DNA of 64,000 nt from Chondrilla cf. caribensis (Eukaryota > Porifera > Demospongiae > Chondrillida > Chondrillidae): contig OZ026546.1 in assembly GCA_964020155.1 (NCBI GenBank), positions 8,430,879 through 8,494,878 of the forward strand, in the 5' to 3' direction. The notes beneath the pieces were generated by a model. That model saw only the letters and a program-made list of their open reading frames with translations. It was not told the origin of the DNA and did not search any database. The position numbers were made by a program, and so were the translations under genes. How positions within the stretch are numbered: position 1 is the first letter of the stretch; each line of letters opens with the position of its first letter. Shown here one piece after another: positions 39,934 through 52,547 of this stretch.

Positions 39934-40519
39934 CCTCCGTCTCCTGGAGGGGATCAGGCCCTGGATCCTTCCAATAGGCCTAGGAATGCCGGCAACAGCC
40001 TACAATAGTAAACTTTGGTTATTGATAATGTAAACCTAGTAAATAATTGTGTACATCTATTGCACTGTATTATCAAATGTAGGAAGATTATATTTAATGT
40101 GAGTTTGTATGATTGTATTATTTGTTATGATTTTGATCAATTTAGTACTTGAGTGTATATACATTTATTAAAGCATGTATATGCCATAAATATTTCATGC
40201 ATACATGCACCAATCATTTTGAAAATATCAAAAACACTAGTAAAATAATCCACACCCTTTTCTATAAACCTGTACACTTGTATATATGTTGTAGTTTGCA
40301 AATACTAGTTAATAAGTATATTGTATAAGCTTGTTTGGGAGCGAATGGCCAGTTATGAACACAAAAAATCACACTTTTCTTCAATAATTGCAAATTGTAT
40401 TTGGGATCAGTACGGTGTCTGCAATTCCTGTAAAGAACCGATATGTTTATTGCTGATATGTCCAGAAAAACCACCATAATTCAGCCCATGCAATTACAGA
40501 ACTCCATTGCCGTTGGTCT

Positions 40520-40680
40520 GCGTGGGTGGTGGTGCATGTGCACGTGACTTATAAATGGCTGTCGGTACGGACCTTTCATCATACCTCGCGAAGTTGTAAG
40601 GTGACATCGAAAAGGGATCTCTTCGAGTACGAAAAGCAGAGTGTCGAGAGAATCTAGCTAGAAAAAGTGTGTTCGCCTCC
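40520..40680 (+). promoter_or_regulatory. Orphan copy of the MAP2K promoter region, with TATA box
   Basis: About 150 bp align with 56955-57115: GCGTGGGTG, then CTTATAAATGGCTGTCGGTA at 40548-40567, TCATCATACC, a GGGATC word and CTTCGAG. The TATA box and the downstream 20 bases are identical. No MAP2K exon follows here. It sits about 600 bp after the end of cassette G, just as the real promoter sits about 550 bp after cassette I, so it looks like the edge of a duplication block. Confidence 0.7.
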
Positions 40681-41661
40681 ATTCTGGTGCATGGTAATTG
40701 GCAGACTGTCCCAGACAACTTTGAGGCTCACTTTCATACAGTGTACAGTGTGGTAACTTGAAATTTATCGTCTTAAACCCTCTCAACACTGAGTTATTGA
40801 TTCAAGCTCATGTCTGTGTTATCTCTTTGAGGGGGATGATGCCATAAGTTAGTATGAACCATGTCAAAAGACATCCTTTCCAAGCCACCCCACATGCACT
40901 CTGGCCTGCAGTTGGACTGTCGCAGACCGTGTCTAAAGATATTCCTTCACTGGTACCTCACTCCCCATCCTCCAATCCACCTACATAGTGTTGGGCGGGG
41001 CATGCCACACCCATTGTCAGTGGCTATGCATATAAGATGTCTTTCCATATCCCCTCTGTACAGGGAGAGTGAGGTCTGGTGATTATACAGGATGTTTCCC
41101 ATTCCCTTCACACCCCTCTTCATCAACACCCTCATTCTACTGTTGTGTAGGTAGCTTGGTGATTCTGTGTCTGGTGTAGTTACAGATTCCACCTGTCATT
41201 TGTTCCTGGAGGTCAAAGGTCAGGTTTGTTGGCTGGTGTTATCTATAATCCAATTAGCTTATCAGGGTTTCCTGGGAGATGTAATATCTGACCTGTTTCC
41301 TACTTGTGGTGTGACCTGTGACTACGTTGCTGTGATTGGGAGGCACACTGTCCCTGCCACAGCACTGAGTGACTCCGGTCACATTGAAGATATCTGTTCC
41401 CTCTAATCACTCCACAGGTGATTGAGGATGATGAGTAGCATGTAGTCATGGGCACAACAAAGGGTTGTTCATTTTACAGACATTAATATTGTGTTTTAGT
41501 AGTACAAGCCTCTTTAGATCTGAATGTAGCTTTATTGACAATTTTCTTTCAGTACAATCATCTTGTGTGTGGTTGTCATTGTTAAGTTCATCATGATCAA
41601 GTGACCTGCTAAACCTTCTGCAAGGGCCAAGTATCCATGTTTTTTAGAAAGGCATATACTA

Positions 41662-41663
<2 letters not shown>

Positions 41664-41731
<68 letters not shown>
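41664..41731. repeat. (TG)n microsatellite
   Basis: Uninterrupted TG tract of about 68 bp. Confidence 0.95.
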
Positions 41732-41732
<1 letters not shown>

Positions 41733-44470
41733 GTTTGTAAGCTTTTCTCTGAATAATATGATGTTCACGTAGTGTATCCGTACAGGGTTGGGATCATTTA
41801 TTCTCAGCCAACAAGCAATCACTGTTGTTTACATGCCTCTTCTGATTATCTCCGTCCTGATACAGTAATTGTGTAGTCTTTGTATGTCACAGGGACTTCC
41901 CCTTCTTTCTGCTTCACTGCGTCTGCTCTTAAACATCGGGCATTTCATAGCTGCGGTCACAAGCAAATTGCATTTTGAGTTCTCAAATTGAAAACTCTTC
42001 CCAACCATGTCAATCCTTACTTGTTACTTTTCTATCCTCTCACAATCATTATCAGTTCTTGTTGTCAAGGTAATGAGAGGTGAGGCACTTACCTGGATAA
42101 ATTTGCTGTTGTTGTTGTTGGAGATCTTAGACTGACATACTATGTATACAGTAGTTGACACCATTGTGAATACACTCCAGTGAGCCATGACAAGCTGTGA
42201 CCCTATTGTGTCCAGCTTCTCCATTCAATGGTGAAAACCATCCATGGGTGGAATGTTGCAGACATTGTTGACAGTGACACTATTGAAATTGTTTTGTGAC
42301 ATCAAATTACATCATACCTGGAGCTGATTTGTGACCTTATATGGTGAACATGTTTCAGCCAATGGCTATACTCACCAGCACTACATGTAGGCAGGAATAC
42401 TCTTGTCCACATGTTGGCAGACTGCCTGACTGCACACAATGTGATAATTGAATGGATACACAGGGTGTATTGTGATACTGCTCCTTGTGTGCTGTGCATG
42501 TGATTCAGTCACACATACCAGCTATCTTCTTACACCAAATGTCAGAACATGTCAATATGTGTATATTAATGTTAATGTTCAATCATTGAGTGAAGGGGAT
42601 TACAATATAGTGGCCACTTGTCATAACATGTACTATATGTTGTGAGCAGCATATCGTTTGTTGTTACCGTAGTATAGGTGACTGATAGGGTGGGGAGTAT
42701 TTTCTTGTGGCACATAAGTATCAGACTGGTTCACCAGTTGGCGCTCACCAGTATGCTATCGAATGTCTAATTCATGCAATTACGATGTATGCCGTATGTG
42801 CATGTGTGTGGAAGGTCACATGCTCATACTTATATTCATGTATGTATGTACAAGAACACACATAGTATGCATGTTACATGTGTGTGCATTTGGTAATCTT
42901 CACTGTAATAATTTACTACATGAATAGACATACCAGGGCATGCATCCACAAACAGACATGGTATATAGATCATGTACGTATGTTGCGATATGCATAAGTA
43001 ATACTGACTACGTATATGCATATGTACCTGCATGTAGAGGTGCAGTTGTTATCAGCTAAAATTACCCATCCATGTGATATGTAATTTAATATACGTACAT
43101 ACTTTAGTCTTTGGTACATTTTTATCTTGCTCTTATTCTATTCTTGATCATGCAGGAAGACAAGATGATGCTTTGAGTGTTGTAGTTGCTATTCCCATCC
43201 AAAATGTTGTCTTCACCAATAATCGTATGATGGGCATGAGCTGACTAGGTGGTTGTACTTCATGCTATCTGCCTCTTCATACTTGTCATAGTGAATTCTT
43301 CGTATGTGCCCTATCCTCGCCTACACCATCAACTGAAGAGAATAGATGATCAACTAGTACATGTGTTTTCATAACCTATTTTAAATAATGTTGTCTTGAC
43401 CAATAATTGTATGATGGACATGAGTTGACTCACAGGTTTATGTACTTCAGGCTATCTACATACCACTTTATACCTGTAATGGTGAATGCATGTTCTTTAT
43501 TGATATTTGTCTGTTTGTATGTACTTTCTGAACTATATCGTGTGTGTGTGTGTATTGTATGTAAATTTCCTGCTGAATATGATGCTCATGTAGTGTATCA
43601 GTACAGGGTCCAGAACACTTTTGTCAGCCAAGAAGCAATCAGTGTTGTTTATACACCTGTGCTGATTATATCTGTACTGATGCTTAACCACGACACAGCA
43701 GCAGAATTCATCCATTCTTAATATCCCAGTTGATGAATTCCACGTTGACTGTTACATCTGGAGTGTCACTAACCTGTCCTTCGCCTACCATGTCTAGGGC
43801 ATCTATAGTGGGTCGATCTAAAATTGATGAGAATGATTGGTTTAAGCGACACCTAGACTATGGGATGTGACATAATTGTGTAGTGATTTGTTATATTCCC
43901 TTCTTACAGAGTGGATACAGTAATGATGCACTCTGCTATGCAAGTAGCTACAACAGTTACTTACACCGAATTATGTATGTGCCCTATCCCCACCCACACC
44001 ATCTACCAAAGCAAATGGATGCCAAACTAGAATTTCACTCATAACCTATTTTACTTCAATCTATGGTGTAGACCTATTGACTTTGTGCTTGTTTACTTGT
44101 CATGGTGAGTGAACCACTTTGAGTTAACACCACCACCACCCGAGGTTCCACTATCACACCCAATACATCTGGATGGGAGATGTGAAGCATGAACAGTTTC
44201 TGTATTTATTTCATATTTCTATGTATTGATATCTATTTTGAATTATTGTTGTATGGTTAAGGGGAGGATCAAAGGGCAAAACTGTGCATTTGCTTCTGAT
44301 ACTGTACACTTTTGTGACCGCAAGTGTGCAGTATCAACTAAGCGCCCAACGCTAATCAAAACAATCGACCACAATTTAAAATTCTCACTCCGTTGTCTGG
44401 CTTCATAACGTCAATCCTGAACTCAATACTAATACATACTTTTCAACAGTAAGTATAACGTACAAATTAT

Positions 44471-46615
44471 TTGGACGAGCCTAAGCGAGCCCCTCTCTTG
44501 CGAGTCGGCCGCCTGCCCGCCTACGCTTCCGGTGTGGATATATATATATATATGTATGTATGTATTCTATATTTAGGCCAACAATTTGGCCGAGGTTTTC
44601 GACGTCTGGCGCGATCGTCTGACCCTCTGAAGGACGGAAACTCTTTTCGTGACGTCCGGTACGTCTGGAGAAAGACGTGGATGCCCTTTTCGAGACGATC
44701 GAGGCGATTTTTCGAACACGTTGACGTTTCTTTCTCTGGGACGCCGTGCCATTTTGATCGACTGCCAATTCTGGTATTGGCCGAATTGGTCACCTTCGAA
44801 CCGTTCAACAAACACATGAAACATTCTTCTACAACTAGAAAGACGCGGGGACACTCGGGACATCTTCTGAAAGGCAGGAAACGACGGGGGGACCAGGGTC
44901 CTTCTTCGGCGAGTCGGGCGTTATATCTTACGTGTTAAAACATCGATCTCTCGTTGTTTTGACCATTCTAAAACTGTTACATGGTTATTTAGACCACATA
45001 TCAATGCTTTTGAACCTTTTGTGTCTGAATGATTCTCTTGTGGAACAAGGAATCTCGAAATACATGTTAATGTCGTATGGTCTCACACATAGAAACGCAA
45101 AGTAACGTTGTCGACACGCATACATCAACTGCTATTGTTCCTGTACTTCAACTTGGGCACATCTGCTGCTAAATGGGACAGACCCTATGTGCACATGCTG
45201 ACATATGCACCTGAATGGGGCAAGCTGTAGCTGTCTAACACAATGGGATAATATCAATGCATTTTGATGTACACACTGATCAACATTAATTTTGGTATTT
45301 CTTCCCATAATACATTTGGAGTAGGGAGTAAGTTAAGGTAGAGTTAGGGTAGGGTTAGGGTTAGGGTAGGGTTAGGGTTTTATATTTACGCATGATTCAT
45401 TTTAATGCTGTGTAATCCATCTATATAATAATCATTATCATCGTTCTGTGCTGCAACATGGGATGAACATGCTGTTGCTACTGCAACTACTGCACAGCAG
45501 CAGGACACAGCACACTGCATGTACTTAGCCACACTGTCAAGCACTTATGGATTTACTGGCATTTCCATAATTGCCTGAATACAGCATGCTGCAGACATCA
45601 GTCAGTGCCTGTGTGTACGTTTTCAATGCCAGCTACTGCACGTCTATGCTGACCCCTGATAACAGGGCGAGCTTAGGCGAGCCCCTTCAGACTCTGTCTG
45701 AACTAGTTACCGAGCGTTAGCGAGGTAATTGTTTCCGTTATTTTGGGGAGTCCGATCGAGGTTGCCCACGCACATAATTGCGGTGGCCGCCAATATTGTG
45801 TGATTTAGGTCACTTTTGGTTTCTTTGAACGCAAATCGTTCGTCGATCGAAGCGTCCAGCACTAAGTCGTCCCACCGATGGTAATGGGGCACGGTCGCAG
45901 CATATATTGAAATGGCAAACTTAGACAAAGGTTGCCTGTGGTTCACACACGATCCGTTAAAAGAGCACTTACTTTTCGATTCCTCCCGTCGACAAATTTC
46001 GGACTGCATCACTACCAAGTACCTTAAGACAATTCAAATAACAATTGTCAACTTTTTTGCACAACGATTTTTCGATTTCCTTCGCCGAAGAGCAGGGTTC
46101 GCCAATCCGTCGTTCGGGACACCAAATGGTCGGCCATCATGACGTCCATTTTGGAAGACATTTTTAGATGATGTCACTGAACTACGTCATATCATAGATC
46201 GTGATATGCAAGATCTATTTGCGAGGTTCTGAACTTTGTTCACAACTAGTTTATAGATAAGAAATCTACGAAGGTTTCTAAAAGCCAGCAAAATGTCCGG
46301 GCCATGATATATAACTGCTTTTCGGCTGCTAACACCCGTGCATGCGAACGCTGAATACCCATCGCAACAGCGGCAATATGCTGATTTCGAATCGCCGAGA
46401 ATAAAAATTTCGGGTGAAATTCGAGCGCAATGAATAGAATATAAGCGAAGGTTATAATTTTAGAAGAGACGCCGCCCAAGTGCAGGGAGCGGTAGGATTA
46501 CTTGTTTATGAGGGAGGGTTATTTTTGCATCTCTTGAATAACATCGCAAATGAGAAGAACAGCAGCTTAACAATGAAAATTTAATGCGTCTTCGAATGAA
46601 AATTCAAATAAGCGC
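44471..46615. other. Transposon-like, GC-richer segment without a recognised gene
   Basis: 44471-44940 is CG-rich and open in several frames on both strands, which argues against any one being a gene. The words GAGCCTAAGCGAGCCCC (44478) and GAGCTTAGGCGAGCCCC (45670) are near-identical direct repeats about 1.2 kb apart and may bound one element. Between them lies a TTAGGG tract. A second CG-rich patch (45690-46140) has ACCGAGCGTTAGCGAGGTAA near its left end. No domain is recognised. Confidence 0.4.
45344..45378 (+). repeat. Interstitial telomere-like (TTAGGG)n tract
   Basis: Six consecutive units of TTAGGG or its variant TAGGG (TTAGGGTAGGGTTAGGGT...). The metazoan telomere motif in an internal, transposon-rich position. 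Confidence 0.85.
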
Positions 46616-46756
46616 CCACAACAAGTCAGTTACAGTACGTCCAAGTGTGCATTGGCTCTTTATTGCACTCGCCCTCGGGCGCTTCGCGCCCTCGTGACTC
46701 GAGCAATAAATACGCCAATGCACACTTGGGCGTACTGTAACCATAACTTGTTGTGG
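46616..46756. repeat. 141-bp near-perfect hairpin
   Basis: CCACAACAAGTCAGTTACAG at the left is matched by CTGTAACCATAACTTGTTGTGG at the right; inner arms CCAAGTGTGCATTGGC / GCCAATGCACACTTGG. The centre contains GCCCTCGGGCGCTTCGCGCC. Form and CG-rich centre indicate a small MITE like that at 39651. Confidence 0.8.
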
Positions 46757-47209
46757 TAGAAAAAATAATAATATTATAATAAGCAACTATGAATATAATT
46801 AGTTGGCTGTGTCGGTTTTAGATCTGGATTCATTCTAAAAAAGACAGTGTTTGCTGTTAATTCCGTGGAGAAACGCTGTGAGTTTTTGATGTACAATTTT
46901 TGTTAGTAAGCATAATAAGTGAGTAGTAACCCGTTTAGTACAACCATGGACACTCTACGTAGTTTAAAGTGTCCATGGTACAACACGCAACATTGAGTAC
47001 CAGTTAATTCGCTATTATTTAGATTCTTTTAACGCGATAAGGGCCTAAGCGTAGGATATAATTTGACTGGACGGTTTGATACTTATTGTCATCGTAGCCT
47101 CCGTCAATGCATAGATACTCCATATCTATGGTCAATGTCTGTACTTCATCTATCATCTAGTAATGGATATAATATTCGTACCGTGCGTTCAGATTATTCG
47201 CGGTATATA

Positions 47210-48333
47210 GGGCGTGGCATCCATTTTGGGACACCATGAATAATCGGACATCTGTAATCACCCGTACGAAGGCCGTTTGTCACAATTCTTGGCTCACCCG
47301 ATGGGCGGACAAAAATATCCTGGTATACCGAGAGAGAACTGAATTAATGCTTTCTAAGAAAAGTTACGATTGAAAATGCAAAGTGTCCAAAAATATATAT
47401 TTTGGGACGGAAGGCATGTATTTTGGGACACTGCTGTGTACAGTGGAAGGTGTAGGTATTTGGTCATTTCTATTAGATGGCCAAAGGGGTACACTCAAGT
47501 CCTGGTCAGAGCCATAATTTCGAAAGGAAAGTCTTTGCGACGGGGGAGTACCATAGGGTAGAATTGAAGCGGTCGAGGTCATGAATAATCGGACACCTTT
47601 TGAAACATCCAATCGTCAAATTTCGAATTTGAGACCTTCCAAAGCTCGTGCCTTGTATCTTACATACCAGTCCGATATATTTCTTTGATTCACGATCGCT
47701 GTACACCTTTTTCTGATTCAATTACAAGCCAGAAAATGGATTGGCTGCGACCGCTGTCCTCGGTGGTACCACTACTGCCTCTGTGTAGGAGTTCCGCACA
47801 AGAACGCTCATTCAGTCACATTCGCATGTTTTCACTGTTTAGATTAGTCGTAGGTACGAGTATTAATCCTTTGTAACACAAACTATCAGGTTCATCCCTG
47901 ACACCAGCACTCTGTCCACCATTTATTTAATTAAACTTCTTAATTAGTGTCCGATTATTCATGACCTCGACCGCTTCGATTCTACACTATGGTACTTCCC
48001 CGTCGCAAAGACTTTCCTTTCGAAATTATGGCTCTGACCAGGACTTGAGTGTACCCATTTGGCCATCTAATAGAAATGACCAAATACCTGCACCTTCCGC
48101 TATATGCAGCAGTGTCCCAAATTACATGCCTTCTGTCCCAAAATATATATTTTCGGACACTTCGCATTTTCGATCGTAACTTCTCTTAGAAAGCGTTAAT
48201 TCAGTTCTCTCTCGGTATACCAGGATATTTTTGTCCGCCCATCTGGTGAGCCAAGAATTGTGACAAACGGCCTTCGTACTGGTGAGTACAGATGTCTGAT
48301 TATTCATGGTGTCCCAAAATGGATGCCACGCCC
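47210..48333. mobile_element. 1.12-kb palindromic element with ~386-bp arms
   Basis: The arm 47210-47596 (GGGCGTGGCATCCATTTTGG ... GAATAATCGGACAC) is the inverted copy of 47947-48333 with few differences, separated by about 350 bp. Both arms include a second internal repeat around GGGACA/TGTCCC. No transposase frame is seen. It looks like a foldback transposon or two inverted copies of one element. Long arms make it a strong cruciform or dsRNA source. Confidence 0.85.
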
Positions 48334-49013
48334 TACGTGTCGAGAGTGGTACACGCCTACAGTTTGGCCATCACGTGAGCCGTGTAGTCTCCGTTAAAAA
48401 GATGGCCGAATCTCACCACTCGTCCTGATCGACGCTTTCACGCGCACTTTTGTTACCATATTTCAAGACTTGCCATCTCTTTTCTTAACTTGAATAATGT
48501 ATTTGAAGAATATATCTATATTTTAATATTGAAACAATGATTTGTAGTAATTTTAACATTGAAACAATGATTTGTAGTAAGTTTCTGTATGATTACGCTT
48601 TCACTTATGTTGAGAGACCCAGTGAGTGAATCAGGAAAAATAGTAACTTGAAACTACTTTTGTATGGATAATTGATACCAAGTGGTTCTTTATTACACAC
48701 TTCCTAGTTTCCTGTGCTTTGGTCACTTTTATCGACATATAGTCCTCTATGTTGTATGTTTATAGTCTCACACTCAGACCCTTTCCTGAGGAGGGTATGG
48801 TGGTCATCACTGTCAGGGTTATGTATACACATGTGTGATGTAACCCTGCATGGTGTGCAGCAGTGTGGTCCCATGAGACTCGATGAGTTTGTTGATGTAC
48901 ATATCTCATAAATAATGTTAGTGCAACCAAAAGGTAATAGACTGTTGTGTTATTCTCCATTCATATCATTGGATTAGACTCAAGAATTTGGAATTCTTAT
49001 CCCAAACAAGAGG
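48334..49013. other. Spacer upstream of receptor H
   Basis: AT-rich; a 25-bp direct repeat (TTGAAACAATGATTTGTAGT) occurs at 48529 and 48558. No exon is supported. The promoter of H is expected here, but I see no clear TATA element. Confidence 0.4.
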
Positions 49014-52000
49014 ATGATGAAGTTTTTAGTCTACGTCTTTTTGTCGTTGGGCTGGAGAACATGTAAGTGAGAGAAGTACACATACATATTAATGATCTTT
49101 TTAGATACCGTCAATATGTGCTAATGAAAGTGATTATTGCACACAAGTGCACACAGAATGTATTTTTTGTCAAGTTGCATGATTACCTTATGTATGTGTG
49201 TGGGTATGTCGTATATGACTGTTTTTAAAAGGTGGGATGTAAGTGTAGATTATACAATAGGAAGGTAAGGTTTAGTAATTAACAGGTATTCACTAAACCT
49301 TCCCTTCTTCTTGTACCATGATGCAAGACATCCAAAGGCACAGCCTAGCTGGGGACATACGTTACTTGTTTCACCTGCCTCTATACATTTAACCTACTTT
49401 CTCTCAAGTTTTATGGCTATATCACTTCTTAGCTGTCAGAATTTTGTTCCCGGACTGTTAGCTTTACGAATGTTCAAGACTGGATACTTTTGAGCCTAGA
49501 TGCTCAGTACAAGTTACAAGTCCTGAAGGAAGCTGTCCATGTCTATCCATACCTGACCCAAATGGCCATATGCAATAGATGCTTGATGGGCAAAATTCTA
49601 GCTGTTCTCAATCCACATCTATGTAATGGTATTTTATGGCATTTATGCTTCAATGACAGCTGGGTGGGTCCATAAAGGGCTTCAATATGTTCCAATTTGG
49701 CGGCATGTTCAAATTTTCAAGCTACACATGAACTGGACCTACGTATGTACCTGTTAGAGAGAACTTATGCACCTTATGAATTGTAATGAGGTGTATTAGT
49801 GAATTGTACACTTGATCACATCAAAGAAAATGTCCATGGATGTACAAGGGTACAACTCTTGAAATAAATGATAGGCATCAGGTTATTCCCTAACCTATTC
49901 ACACAAGACTACTGATCGCTTGCTACACTCCCACCGGCATTGTGTGAAGGTGGAAAGAAACACTTCCTTTGCTAATATCCTAATACGTATGGAGCAACAC
50001 TGTAGACAATGTGTGTAGTGGATTGCATATATCAGGGATGCCCACAGTGTATACGCACAGTACGGCAGTGTGTACCAAATTCCAATAAGGTCCTTGAAAA
50101 TGAAATCCATTGTAAATATCTCTGTGTCCAGAAGAATAGCAGGACCAGCCTTATTTAAGTCAAATACATTTGTAGTCGTAATATTTTTGTTACTGAATAT
50201 TACAGTAATCGAAAACTAACAATTTGCTCCTGAATTGATCACTACTACCAGTCTAACACTAAGTTCTTGTAAACCTACACCACAGTACTATAGTGGCCAT
50301 TTTGTGATTGCACAATGCTTGTGAATGTGTGTGTACCAACTGTAAACTTCCTGCAGGTGCCCATGTATATGATTATCAAATGGTTGCTGAACGGCATTTC
50401 TTTTTGCAGTTGTAGTGGGTTGGGATACAGTCATCTGTTTATTCATTTCTTCCATGATTGCTGTTACCAATTACAGGTCTGACTTATGCTGACCTCACCA
50501 TCTCCACATCCACTCCTACTCCATGTTATGGAGATGTAGTGACTCTAGTGTGTCACCATCCTGAGCTGGCCAGCAACCGTGGGAAGTACCTAATTCCCAA
50601 ACCAGCATGGAGGGAAAATGGTGTAGGCATCACACCATCTACTGGTATATACCTCCAGGATGATACATCAGAAGACCTAACTCGTACAACTCTCCCCATC
50701 AACATCACAGTGGACCACTTCAGGAACAAGTCATTCAATTATTCTTGTTTGCTGGTGTTAGCTGGTGATAATGAAATGCACACTGGTGGAGTTGAAACTA
50801 GTAATGAAGTCAATATAGATCCTGCAGGTGAGTGTCTGATTTATCTTGTGTGTATGCTTCATTTGTCCTTCAAGTATGCAGAATGCCCACCACTGCCACC
50901 ACACACAGATGTTCCCAATCCTCCCAAGATCACTACAATAGAGTCTCTCACTGAGAGAACCTCACTAACATGGACACACAATACAGTGTGTTTTAATACT
51001 AGTGACATAGAGTATGTAGTGAGCTGGGTGGACCTGGCTAGTGGTGGAGGTCTCAATGGTACTACTGTGGAGAGGAACTTCACTATAAGGACTGGAGTGA
51101 GGGGGGTGTACCGGGTGAGGATTACGGCTACAGTGAGGGGTGTGTCCAGTGTTGGAGGTGTGGCTACTAGCTGGGAGGATAGCAGAACTGAAGTACTGGT
51201 ACATACAGGTATGTTACCATTGTGTGTGGTGTGTGCATGTCCAAAGATTTACACTCAGAATGTCTCACTACTACACAGGTCAACCCACTGCTCAAGGTAC
51301 TGAGGGTGGTGCCTGTTTTGGACGGCCATTTTATCTGACATGTGTCCATGGCTACACTACTGACTATGACATCATCTGGAGTGTGAATGGAAGTGGGATT
51401 GGGAAAAGTGACCTGGTGTATGTTGTGAGAGGAGACATCCTGGTAGTCACGAACATCACTGAAGACGTCTTCTCCAATGTTGTCACTTCCTTCAAGTGTG
51501 CTGTTCTCCTCAATGGGACTAAGATCACTGGAGAGCCCTACCTCATGGACCCTATTGGTACAGTGACTCTTGTGCTGTGTGTGATGTGGAGTGTGTTTCA
51601 TGAGATGTGTTCTCTCTTCAGAGCATCCCCTCTCACCAGAGGTGACAGTCACAGACTCCACCCCCTACACTATAGTGCTGACACTGGACCACTCGGAGGT
51701 GTGTTTTGAGGACTACACTTTCCACTACAAGATCTCTTGGAGCAGAGCAGATGGAGAATGGTCCCTTCCAGTAGAGGTCCCCCACATCTTGTCCTACACC
51801 ATCACTGGTCTGAGTCCAGGTAGTGAGTACAGAGTGAGAGTGTTAGCAGAGAGCGAGGAGGACTCTACTGTAGTCAGTGGACCAGTCACTGTCAGAGCAG
51901 TCACACAAACAGGTGGGTGTTGTGCCCTGTAACCCATATCTGTGCTATAATATACGTACTGTATGTACATGCACTCACTATTCTTGATTAATAACTGTTT

Positions 52001-52299
52001 GTCTTTCAGGTCCCATTATTGGATTGGCATCTGGTTTTGCGTCCTTATCTGTCATCACCACAGTCATGTCAATTATTTTCCTGTTCTTTTGTGTGACGTC
52101 ATTCAAGAAAAAGAAAAATGACAAAAGTGCGTACATTTGTACTTTATTGACTACTTTTAAGTATTTAATATTGTGTTTTGATCTCCTCACAGAATCCAAC
52201 TATGTTGACTCAGACAATGATGTTCCCATGACAACAAACCCCAGCTACATGAGCACCACTCTGTCCACCCCACAACCTCCACCCACTCACGTCATTTAG
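49014..52299 (+). CDS. Receptor H: SP-Ig-FN3-Ig-FN3-TM with short NPSY tail
   Basis: Seven exons, all phase 1: signal 49014-49062 (MMKFLVYVFLSLGWRT), Ig1 50477-50827, FN3 50909-51208, Ig2 51279-51557, FN3 51622-51912, TM 52010-52126, tail 52193-52299; 497 aa. Two ATGs in tandem open the frame. Introns 2-6 are compact (64-97 bp), unlike other members. Ig2 has GACFGRPFYLTCVHGY and SFKCAVLLNG. The TM exon ends in a lysine cluster (FKKKKNDK). The tail reads SNYVDSDNDVPMTTNPSYMS and ends HVI; NPSY (PTB type) is kept but no consensus ITIM is present. The relic exon at 5766 in locus A is its closest match. Cassette I starts 248 bp after the stop. Confidence 0.85.
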
Positions 52300-52547
52300 A
52301 GAACACTAAACTCCACTTTTTGAACTACTGAGCTGATAAAAATTCAATTGTATGTACTCCATATCCTGTCATGTCCAGTCACGAGTTAGGATACATGGGC
52401 AGTCACATGTTCAATAGTCTATACAGTGGATATGAACTGAAAGCATCAGTGAACTCCTGGACCTGGTGCTTTCAGCCAACAGTTAACCCTTTAACATGTC
52501 ATTTTGCATCACTCTTCATTGAGTTCTTTCTTATTCAACATACGTAG

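Larger units (their letters stand above)
39934..44470. other. Gene-poor region between cassette G and the transposon-rich segment
   Basis: No supported gene. It contains the orphan MAP2K-type promoter (40520-40680), a (TG)n tract (41664-41731), and two copies (about 75% alike by eye) of a ~110-bp segment, each just after TG-rich DNA: 41756-41868 and 43575-43687 (words TGATGYTCAYGTAGTGTATC, GTACAGGGT, AAGCAATCA). Further local repeats link 43240-43380, 43405-43500 and 43960-44050 (GTGCCCTATCCYCRCC, ACACCATC). These look like degenerate tandem duplications. I found no splice-consistent coding frame. Confidence 0.45.

Noticed and set aside
44471..44938. 155-aa plus-strand frame in CG-rich DNA
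   Set aside because: Three other frames on the opposite strand are equally open; composition, not coding, explains it, and no family is recognised.
45707..46142. Overlapping small frames on both strands
   Set aside because: Neither has a recognisable domain; the CG-rich patch is more likely transposon-derived.
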